A stretch of DNA of 5,899 bases from an uncultured Dechloromonas sp. (GTDB lineage Bacteria > Pseudomonadota > Gammaproteobacteria > Burkholderiales > Rhodocyclaceae), in assembly GCA_946477505.1 (NCBI GenBank), contig CAMKYP010000259.1, positions 1 to 5,899 on the forward strand, given 5' to 3'. The notes beneath the pieces are model-generated. The model was not told where the DNA came from, did no database searches, and saw only the letters and a list, made by a program, of their open reading frames with translations. Within the stretch, counting starts at the first letter, position 1. Every line of letters begins with the position of its first letter. This document shows positions 1 to 5,899 of the stretch, in pieces. The position numbers and the translations under genes are program-made.

Positions 1-276
1 TGTGGCAAGCCGAACGACCAAGTCGAAAGCCGGAAGCTTGGGGCGTTGCAAACGAAACTGCTCGCGGATGATGCGCTTGACCCGGTTGCGGTCTACCGCC
101 CGCTTCAATTGCTTCTTGCCGACGACCAGACCTAGGCGCGCTTCGATATTGCTTTCGCTACGCGGCTGGTAGTGGAGCATCAGCCACTTCCCGCGAATCG
201 CCCTCCTGAAACCAAAAACGGATGAAAATTCATCCGTTTTGGTCAGGCGATAGCGTCTGGCGAAGCTTTGATTCAC
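1..276 (-). CDS. rnpA: Ribonuclease P protein component (C-terminus cut by window edge)
   Basis: This is the protein subunit of RNase P, which binds the catalytic RNA and helps it remove 5' leaders from precursor tRNAs. I translated 92 residues from the minus strand; the frame is open to base 1. The family hallmark is visible at about residues 58-68 (KRAVDRNRVKR), the basic RNR helix that contacts the RNA. The N-terminal pattern RLTKTDEFSSVF (10-21) and the strand RLGLVVGKK (47-55) are also typical. The usual length is about 115-130 residues, so roughly the last 25-35 lie outside the window. The chosen start is GTG at 276-274, giving MNQSFARRYRL, which matches the family N-terminus; the next in-frame ATG is residue 33 and would remove conserved residues. 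Only 15 bases separate it from the rpmH stop, and the ribosome-binding site (GGCGAG) is weak, so expression probably depends on rpmH transcription and perhaps translational coupling. A terminator-like inverted repeat lies within codons 12-22. Confidence 0.95.
   Translation of the reverse strand, partial: MNQSFARRYRLTKTDEFSSVFGFRRAIRGKWLMLHYQPRSESNIEARLGLVVGKKQLKRAVDRNRVKRIIREQFRLQRPKLPAFDLVVRLAT
211..243 (-). terminator. Terminator-like inverted repeat inside the start of rnpA
   Basis: Arms AAAACGGATGAA (215-226) and TTCATCCGTTTT (229-240) are perfect 12-bp reverse complements around a 2-base centre. Beyond them ACC (211-213) pairs with GGT (241-243) if A214 is bulged. Read on the minus strand, the direction of rpmH-rnpA transcription, the core stem CGGATGAA/TTCATCCG is followed by five T residues, the layout of a rho-independent terminator, though the stem is only moderately GC-rich. 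On the plus strand it is followed by four T residues. It lies wholly inside rnpA codons, so it cannot be an end-of-operon terminator; partial termination (attenuation) is the inferred role. It could also be a coincidence of codon choice, but 12 perfect base pairs make that unlikely. Confidence 0.5.
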
Positions 277-291
277 CTCGCCGTGTCCGGC

Positions 292-426
292 TTAAACAGC
301 CAGACGCTTGCGGCCCTTGGCGCGGCGAGCGGCGAGAACGGCACGGCCGCCCTTGGTGCGCGAACGGACCAGGAAGCCATGGGTGCGCTTGCGGCGCACG
401 ACCGACGGTTGATACGTGCGTTTCAT
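292..426 (-). CDS. rpmH: Large ribosomal subunit protein bL34
   Basis: This very small, highly basic protein of the 50S subunit is 44 residues long, the usual family size. The translation begins MKRTYQPSVVRRKRTHGF and ends GRKRLAV, which is diagnostic for bL34; the middle block RTKGGRAVLAARRAKGRKR binds 23S rRNA. The start is the ATG read from 426 to 424, preceded on the minus strand by a good Shine-Dalgarno AAGGGA (439-434) seven bases upstream. The stop is TAA at 294-292. It is the first gene of a leftward operon with rnpA and diverges from dnaA across a 235-base gap. This arrangement is conserved around bacterial origins. The promoter just upstream has a perfect -35 hexamer, as expected for a gene needed in ribosome amounts. 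Confidence 0.98.
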   Translation of the reverse strand: MKRTYQPSVVRRKRTHGFLVRSRTKGGRAVLAARRAKGRKRLAV

Positions 427-461
427 GTCGTAATCCCTTGATGTGCTAAGAAAAACACGCG

Positions 462-491
462 ATTAGACTCCGTTGATAGGGGGTTTGTCAA
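462..491 (-). promoter_or_regulatory. Sigma70-type promoter of rpmH-rnpA
   Basis: Read on the minus strand, a perfect -35 TTGACA (491-486) is followed after 18 bases by a -10 TCTAAT (467-462), one mismatch from TATAAT. Transcription would begin near 455, leaving a leader of about 30 bases before the rpmH ATG at 426. It is the best promoter match I found in the window. The perfect DnaA box at 512-520 sits 20 bases upstream of the -35, so DnaA bound there could touch RNA polymerase, but that is inference. Confidence 0.7.
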
Positions 492-511
492 GATCAATTA
501 TTTTTCAAAGC

Positions 512-520
512 TGTGGATAA
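512..520 (-). promoter_or_regulatory. DnaA box, perfect consensus
   Basis: The plus strand reads TGTGGATAA, i.e. TTATCCACA on the minus strand, identical to the high-affinity DnaA-binding consensus. It lies between the rpmH -35 element and the dnaA promoter region, so it could serve both initiation and DnaA-dependent control of either gene. Confidence 0.85.
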
Positions 521-550
521 CTTGGTTGAGGGCGGGTAAAATTGCGAGTT

Positions 551-576
551 CGTCAGTCACCGATCGGTTTTTGACG
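551..576. repeat. Symmetric dyad overlapping the candidate dnaA promoter
   Basis: A perfect 10-base palindrome ACCGATCGGT (559-568) is framed by CGTCA (551-555) and TGACG (572-576). The outer arms are exact reverse complements centred on the same point as the inner palindrome (between 563 and 564). The three bases between inner and outer arms do not match. The shape fits a binding site for a dimeric or tetrameric protein better than an RNA hairpin, because the inner palindrome leaves no loop. The right outer arm coincides with the proposed -35 of dnaA, which would make it an operator; no protein can be named from sequence. Confidence 0.45.
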
Positions 577-599
577 TATCCAGAAAATTGCAATCAAAT
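571..599 (+). promoter_or_regulatory. Candidate dnaA promoter
   Basis: TTGACG (571-576, five of six to the -35 consensus) is followed after 17 bases by TCAAAT (594-599, four of six to the -10 consensus). Transcription would start near 606 and give a leader of about 55 bases. The -10 is weak, and other AT-rich hexamers nearby (TCTAAT at 606-611) lack a partner at proper spacing. No better dnaA promoter was found in the gap. Confidence 0.4.
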
Positions 600-619
600 C
601 ATATATCTAATAACCGCCA

Positions 620-635
620 TCGAATAATTGTTCGA
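620..635 (+). repeat. Small hairpin in the dnaA leader
   Basis: TCGAAT (620-625) and GTTCGA (630-635) can pair in RNA through five Watson-Crick pairs and one U-G pair, around an AATT loop (626-629). As DNA it is a near-perfect 16-base palindrome. It ends eight bases before the purine-rich dnaA ribosome-binding stretch, so it would lie in the untranslated leader. The stem is short and AT-containing, so its stability is doubtful. Confidence 0.3.
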
Positions 636-642
636 ATGCGCG

Positions 643-650
643 GGGAGGAG
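643..650 (+). promoter_or_regulatory. dnaA ribosome-binding site
   Basis: GGGAGGAG is a strong Shine-Dalgarno, but its end lies 11 bases from the ATG at 662, with a run of six T residues between. This is longer than the usual 5-9 bases. No alternative start codon in the dnaA frame lies closer, and the ATG gives the conserved DnaA N-terminus, so the start stands. Confidence 0.7.
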
Positions 651-661
651 TTTTTTCGTCG

Positions 662-2056
662 ATGGCCGGTTTTTGGGAATCCTGTTTGCAACGCTTCGAG
701 CAGGAACTGCCCGCGCAGCAATTCAACACCTGGATCAGGCCGCTTCGGCTCGAAGGTGAAACCACGGCTCTGGAAAACGGTTTGCGCCTGATCGCACCCA
801 ACGGATTCATCCTGAAGTGGGTACGCGATCGCTATCTGTCGCGCATCGAAGATTACAGTCGTAACTTTTTTGCTGGCCCAGTCACCATTGCCTTGGTCAT
901 CGGTTCAGGCAAGGTCGCCCCGGCTCGTGTCGAGGCAACAGCCGAAACCATTGAAAACAAGCCGGTCAAGCCAAGCGGCCCGGTCGAACGCAAGGGCAGC
1001 GCCCAGGAAAAACCGGGAACCCGCAAGAACAATTACGAAAAATCCCGTCTCTTCCCGACCTTTACCTTCGACAACCTCGTCGTCGGCAAGGCCAACGATC
1101 TGGCACGCGCAGCAGCCGTGCAGGTTGCCCACAACCCGGGTGGCGCCTACAACCCGTTGTTCATCTATGGCGGCGCCGGCCTCGGCAAAACCCACCTGAT
1201 CCACGCCATCGGCAATACCATCCTCGCCGAAAACCCGGAAAAAGTTGTCCGCTACGTGCATGCCGAGGACTATTACTCCGACGTCGTGCGTGCCTACCAG
1301 CAGAAATCCTTCGACACCTTCAAGCGCATGTACCGCTCGCTCGATGTGCTGCTACTCGACGACGTCCAGTTCTTCAACGGCAAGAACCGTTCACAGGAGG
1401 AGTTCTTCTTCCTGTTCAATGCCCTGATCGAAGCGCGCAAGCAAATCATCATCACCTGCGATACCTATCCGAAGGACATCAACGGCCTGGACGACCGGCT
1501 GGTCACCCGCTTCGATTGGGGCCTGACCGTGCAGATCGAGCCGCCGGAACTGGAAATGCGCGTCGCCATTCTGAAAAAGAAAGCCGAGGCGGAAGGTATC
1601 CAGCTCGACGACGAAGTCGCTTTCTTCATTGCCAAGCATCTGCGCTCCAATGTGCGCGAGCTGGAAGGTGCCTTGAAGAAAGTACTGGCCTATTCGTCCT
1701 TCCATGGCCGCGCCATTGCGCTGGATCTGGCCAAGGAAGCGCTGAAGGATGTCATCGGCTCGGTGCGCAACGTCGGCATCGACAACATCCAGAAGACCGT
1801 CGCCGATTATTACAAGATCAAGGTCGCCGACCTGTTCTCCAAGAAGCGGACGCGCGCCATTGCCCGTCCGCGTCAGGCGGCGATGTGGCTATGCCGCGAA
1901 GTAACCTCGCACAGCTTCCCGGAGATCGGCGATGCCTTCGGCGGACGTGACCACACGACGGTCATTCATGCGGTGAAGACCATCGACAGCCTGCGTACCA
2001 AGGAAAACGAGTTGAACCACGATCTGCATGTCTTGCTGCAAGTATTGAAAGGATGA
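662..2056 (+). CDS. dnaA: Chromosomal replication initiator protein DnaA
   Basis: DnaA is the ATP-dependent initiator that binds 9-mer boxes in oriC, oligomerises, melts the AT-rich region and helps load DnaB; it is also a transcription factor. The 464 residues compare with about 467 in E. coli. Domain I (about 1-80) begins FWESCLQRFEQELPAQQFNTWI, the usual DnaB-contact fold, and a short charged linker follows (about 85-128). The AAA+ domain III has Walker A GGAGLGKT (170-177), Walker B LLLDDVQ (230-236), sensor 1 near IIITCDT (262-268), the box VII stretch DRLVTRF (278-284) with its arginine finger, and sensor 2 at NVRELEG (330-336, R332). Domain IV carries the basic loop KKRTRAIARPRQ (394-405) and the DnaA signature GGRDHTTV (427-434), which reads the DnaA box. 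All key residues are present and no frameshift is seen. It is flanked on both sides by DnaA boxes, which suggests autoregulation. Confidence 0.99.
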   Translation: MAGFWESCLQRFEQELPAQQFNTWIRPLRLEGETTALENGLRLIAPNGFILKWVRDRYLSRIEDYSRNFFAGPVTIALVIGSGKVAPARVEATAETIENKPVKPSGPVERKGSAQEKPGTRKNNYEKSRLFPTFTFDNLVVGKANDLARAAAVQVAHNPGGAYNPLFIYGGAGLGKTHLIHAIGNTILAENPEKVVRYVHAEDYYSDVVRAYQQKSFDTFKRMYRSLDVLLLDDVQFFNGKNRSQEEFFFLFNALIEARKQIIITCDTYPKDINGLDDRLVTRFDWGLTVQIEPPELEMRVAILKKKAEAEGIQLDDEVAFFIAKHLRSNVRELEGALKKVLAYSSFHGRAIALDLAKEALKDVIGSVRNVGIDNIQKTVADYYKIKVADLFSKKRTRAIARPRQAAMWLCREVTSHSFPEIGDAFGGRDHTTVIHAVKTIDSLRTKENELNHDLHVLLQVLKG

Positions 2057-2059
2057 GGC

Positions 2060-2068
2060 TGTCGATAA
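2060..2068 (-). promoter_or_regulatory. DnaA box, one mismatch
   Basis: The plus strand reads TGTCGATAA, i.e. TTATCGACA on the minus strand, differing from TTATCCACA at one position. It begins four bases after the dnaA stop codon and lies three bases from the next box in the same orientation, as paired boxes in origins often do. Confidence 0.5.
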
Positions 2069-2071
2069 TCC

Positions 2072-2080
2072 TGTGAACAA
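2072..2080 (-). promoter_or_regulatory. DnaA box, one mismatch
   Basis: The plus strand reads TGTGAACAA, i.e. TTGTTCACA on the minus strand, which fits TTATNCACA except for G at position 3, a tolerated variant in other origins. It is in the same orientation as the box at 2060-2068. A poor third 9-mer in opposite orientation (TTGTCGACG, 2082-2090, three mismatches) follows directly. Confidence 0.6.
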
Positions 2081-2140
2081 GTTGTCGACGCTTTGTGAGT
2101 CATCAGGTGAAACCCGCTTTGTGGGAAAATTATCCGGATT

Positions 2141-2149
2141 TCATCCACA
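2141..2149 (+). promoter_or_regulatory. DnaA box, one mismatch
   Basis: TCATCCACA differs from TTATCCACA only at position 2. It faces the AT-rich stretch that begins about 30 bases downstream, with a GC-richer spacer between. This is the box best placed to load DnaA towards a melting region. Confidence 0.55.
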
Positions 2150-2177
2150 GGCAATCCAGAGACTTTCGCAGACTGCC

Positions 2178-2218
2178 AAATCAAGTTTAATTTTTTGAAA
2201 TAAAAGATAAATTTTCAG
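2178..2218. other. AT-rich stretch, candidate DNA unwinding element
   Basis: About 41 bases here contain only a handful of G or C residues (roughly 85% A+T), in sharp contrast to the GC-rich genes on both sides. It contains T and A runs (TTTTTT at 2191-2196, AAATAAAAGATAAA at 2198-2211) and lies between DnaA boxes at 2141-2149 and 2219-2227. I did not recognise clear tandem 13-mers of the E. coli type. Confidence 0.5.
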
Positions 2219-2227
2219 TTGTCCACA
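2219..2227 (+). promoter_or_regulatory. DnaA box overlapping the dnaN promoter
   Basis: TTGTCCACA differs from TTATCCACA at position 3 only and is a variant known from other DnaA-bound regions. It borders the right end of the AT-rich stretch and includes the proposed -35 hexamer of dnaN (2219-2224). Confidence 0.6.
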
Positions 2228-2246
2228 GAATTGTTCCCGATATAGT
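2219..2246 (+). promoter_or_regulatory. Candidate dnaN promoter
   Basis: TTGTCC (2219-2224, four of six to TTGACA), a 16-base spacer and TATAGT (2241-2246, five of six to TATAAT). Transcription would begin near 2253, inside or just before the ribosome-binding site AAAGGA (2251-2256), so a transcript from here would have a very short leader. dnaN is probably also reached by transcription from dnaA, because no terminator is visible between them. Confidence 0.35.
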
Positions 2247-2265
2247 CTATAAAGGAATTTAATTT

Positions 2266-3372
2266 ATGGTTCTTATTAAAACCCAAAGAGACACGCTTCT
2301 TGCCCCGCTGCAGTCTGTGTCGGGAATTGTCGAACGTCGTCATACGCTGCCTATCCTGTCCAATGTTCTGTTGGAAAAGAAAGGCGATCGCCTGACGCTG
2401 CTGGCGACCGATATCGAAATTCAGATCACCACCGCTACCGAAGGTGCAGGTGGCGATGGCGATGGTGCCGTGACAGTCGGTGCCCGTAAGCTGCAGGAAA
2501 TTCTGCGTTCGCTGCCGGATACCACCGAAGTCAGTTTGGTCCTCGAAGACAAGCGCCTGCAGGTACGCGGCGGCAAAAGCCGTTTCAGCCTGCAGACCCT
2601 GCCGGCCGATGACTTCCCACGCATGACCATCAGCGAAGGCGAAACCAAGCAATTCTCGATTTCGCAGAAGGCTTTCCGCCAGCTGATCAGCAAGACCCAG
2701 TATTCGATGGCGGCTCAGGACGTGCGCTACTACCTGAATGGTCTGTTGTTGCTGGTCGAAGGCAAGGAACTGCGTGCCGTGGCCACCGATGGTCATCGTC
2801 TGGCCTTTGCCAGCGTCGAGATCGAAACCGAACTGCCGCGCCAGGAAATGATCCTGCCACGCAAGACGGTTCTCGAACTGAACCGTCTGCTGGTCGATAC
2901 CGACGATGCGCTGAACATTACGCTGACCCCGAATCAAGTGCGTTTCGCTTTCGGTTCCGTCGTTCTGGTTTCAAAGCTCATTGACGGCAAGTTCCCGGAT
3001 TACGAGCGTGTCGTTCCGGCCACCCTGAAGAACCACATGAAGGTCGGGCGCCAGACGCTGATGCAAGCCATGCAGCGTGCCGCGATCCTGACCAACGAAA
3101 AATTCCGTGGCGTCCGCGTCGTGTTGGGTGAAAACAGCTTGAAGCTGATCGCAGCCAACGCCGAGCAGGAAGAAGCTCAGGAAGAAATCGAAGTCGATTA
3201 CACCGGCGATGCCATCGATGTCGGCTTTAACGTCGGTTACCTGCTGGATGTGCTGAACAACGTCCATGCCGATGAAATCCAGTGGAGTTTCAACGACGCC
3301 AATTCGAGCGCGCTGATTACCTTGCCGGGTAACGACCGCTTCAAGTACGTCGTGATGCCGATGCGCATCTGA
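2266..3372 (+). CDS. dnaN: DNA polymerase III beta subunit (sliding clamp)
   Basis: The beta clamp is a ring-shaped homodimer around DNA that tethers polymerase III and other repair and replication proteins. The 368 residues match the usual 366-370, with three repeated clamp folds at about 1-125, 130-252 and 253-368. Diagnostic stretches are the N-terminal RHTLPILSNVLLE (25-37), QDVRYYLNGLLL (151-162), ATDGHRLAFA (173-182), LIDGKFPDYERVVP (238-251), the block LTNEKFRGVRV (275-285), NAEQEEAQEEI (298-308) and the C-terminal VVMPMRI, part of the hydrophobic pocket that binds partner peptides. The start ATG at 2266 follows AAAGGA (2251-2256) by nine bases. A small Gly-Asp-rich loop at 60-67 (GAGGDGDG), encoded by a short TGGCGA tandem, replaces a surface loop in domain I. 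The gene follows dnaA in the standard order and ends 22 bases before a terminator-like hairpin. Clamp function is intact as far as sequence shows. Confidence 0.99.
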   Translation: MVLIKTQRDTLLAPLQSVSGIVERRHTLPILSNVLLEKKGDRLTLLATDIEIQITTATEGAGGDGDGAVTVGARKLQEILRSLPDTTEVSLVLEDKRLQVRGGKSRFSLQTLPADDFPRMTISEGETKQFSISQKAFRQLISKTQYSMAAQDVRYYLNGLLLLVEGKELRAVATDGHRLAFASVEIETELPRQEMILPRKTVLELNRLLVDTDDALNITLTPNQVRFAFGSVVLVSKLIDGKFPDYERVVPATLKNHMKVGRQTLMQAMQRAAILTNEKFRGVRVVLGENSLKLIAANAEQEEAQEEIEVDYTGDAIDVGFNVGYLLDVLNNVHADEIQWSFNDANSSALITLPGNDRFKYVVMPMRI

Positions 3373-3394
3373 TTTTCCAGCAGTAACCCGAAGG

Positions 3395-3422
3395 AAGGTC
3401 TGTCCAGCCGGGCAGACCTTTT
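3395..3422 (+). terminator. Rho-independent-type terminator after dnaN
   Basis: AAGGTCTG (3395-3402) pairs perfectly with CAGACCTT (3413-3420); a U-G pair and two C-G pairs extend the stem to 11 bp around the loop AGCC (3406-3409). Four T residues (3419-3422) follow. The stem is strong but the T run is short, so termination may be partial. That would fit the fact that only 24 bases separate the T run from the gyrB start codon, with no promoter visible there. Confidence 0.7.
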
Positions 3423-3424
3423 GT

Positions 3425-3440
3425 AGTTTCACGTGGAACC
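3425..3440. promoter_or_regulatory. parS: parS-like ParB-binding site in the gyrB leader
   Basis: AGTTTCACGTGGAACC contains the 14-base core GTTTCACGTGGAAC (3426-3439), which fits the degenerate chromosomal parS core GTTYCACGTGRAAC at every position. The left half equals the common TGTTTCACGTGAAACA form; the right half equals the TGTTCCACGTGGAACC form remembered from Pseudomonas. Against the first form, the full 16 bases differ at 1, 12 and 16, of which 1 and 16 are the variable ends. parS sites cluster near oriC in most bacteria and nucleate ParB for chromosome segregation. It is the only CACGTG-centred palindrome I found in the window. It lies two bases after the terminator T run and six bases before the gyrB ATG, overlapping the weak gyrB ribosome-binding site. 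Confidence 0.8.
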
Positions 3441-3446
3441 AAAATA

Positions 3447-5899
<2,453 letters not shown>

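Larger units (their letters stand above)
427..661. other. rpmH-dnaA intergenic region, candidate part of oriC
   Basis: This 235-base gap between the divergent rpmH and dnaA genes carries the rpmH promoter, one perfect DnaA box (512-520), a symmetric dyad (551-576), a candidate dnaA promoter, a leader hairpin and an AT-rich patch (about 586-611). In several bacteria, including pseudomonads, the functional origin maps to the rpmH-dnaA gap. Against it being a full origin here, I find only one strong DnaA box and no box cluster. A dnaA/rpmH control region that may also contribute to the origin is the safer reading. Confidence 0.5.
2057..2265. other. dnaA-dnaN intergenic region, candidate oriC
   Basis: This 209-base gap carries four 9-mers one base away from the DnaA consensus (2060-2068, 2072-2080, 2141-2149, 2219-2227), weaker two-mismatch sites such as 2130-2138, and a strongly AT-rich stretch (2178-2218) between the third and fourth boxes. 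A box cluster next to an AT-rich stretch is the standard origin design, and many bacteria place oriC directly after dnaA. All boxes here are imperfect, while the perfect one lies before dnaA, so the origin may be split across the gene. Which gap fires cannot be settled from sequence alone. Confidence 0.65.

Noticed and set aside
222..449. 75-codon plus-strand frame across rnpA and rpmH
   Set aside because: It is antisense to rpmH and rnpA, whose proteins are unmistakable, and its translation is Arg/Gly/Cys-rich noise.
592..604. IHF-like sequence AATCAA-N4-TAT in the rpmH-dnaA gap
   Set aside because: It has one mismatch in a very degenerate consensus within AT-rich DNA, so it is expected by chance; it is not listed as a feature.
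662..2056. Several open frames of 60-144 codons on both strands inside dnaA
   Set aside because: They are alternate-frame shadows of dnaA with low-complexity Arg/Ser/Pro-rich translations and no family features.
2130..2138. TTATCCGGA as a fifth DnaA box in the dnaA-dnaN gap
   Set aside because: It has two mismatches, including the conserved CACA end. It may be a weak site but is not supportable on sequence alone.
2451..2465. TGGCGA tandem inside dnaN as a possible slippage or contingency locus
   Set aside because: There are only two copies plus a partial, it is in frame, and it encodes a Gly-Asp surface loop; this is too short for phase variation.
2215..2937. 240-codon open frame on the minus strand opposite dnaN
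   Set aside because: It overlaps dnaN almost entirely, has no recognisable domain, and would start inside the clamp gene without a ribosome-binding site I can support.

Overview
The window is the chromosomal replication-origin neighbourhood of a Gram-negative bacterium, most likely a betaproteobacterium. Two genes on the minus strand (rnpA, cut by the left edge, and rpmH) diverge from three genes on the plus strand (dnaA, dnaN and gyrB, the last cut by the right edge). The order rnpA-rpmH / dnaA-dnaN-gyrB, with no recF between dnaN and gyrB, together with protein features (long GyrB with the Gram-negative insert, DnaN ending in MPMRI), points to Betaproteobacteria. A relative of Dechloromonas/Azonexus (Rhodocyclales) is my best guess, made from remembered protein sequences and not from a search.

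Left part (1-426): rnpA and rpmH run leftward as one operon from a strong sigma70-type promoter at 462-491. A 12-bp-arm inverted repeat flanked by A and T runs lies inside the first quarter of rnpA and looks like an attenuator between the abundant ribosomal protein L34 and the scarce RNase P protein.

Middle (427-661 and 2057-2265): two intergenic regions flank dnaA. The first holds the only perfect DnaA box in either gap, the rpmH promoter, a candidate dnaA promoter overlapped by a symmetric dyad, and a small leader hairpin. The second holds four one-mismatch DnaA boxes and a very AT-rich stretch, with the last box overlapping a candidate dnaN promoter. Either or both may form oriC; the second looks more like the melting region.

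Right part (2266-5899): dnaN (sliding clamp) is followed by a rho-independent-type hairpin. Only a few bases later comes a ParB-binding parS-like palindrome, a few bases before the gyrB start codon. Initiation (DnaA), processivity (DnaN), supercoiling (GyrB) and segregation (parS) functions are thus packed into about 5.5 kb.

The genes are conserved housekeeping genes and I do not see a novel system. The points worth attention are regulatory: the parS site in the gyrB leader, the hairpin inside rnpA, the split origin, and the dyad at the dnaA promoter. No RNA genes, insertion sequences or CRISPR arrays were seen, and no gap without a gene exceeds 300 bases.
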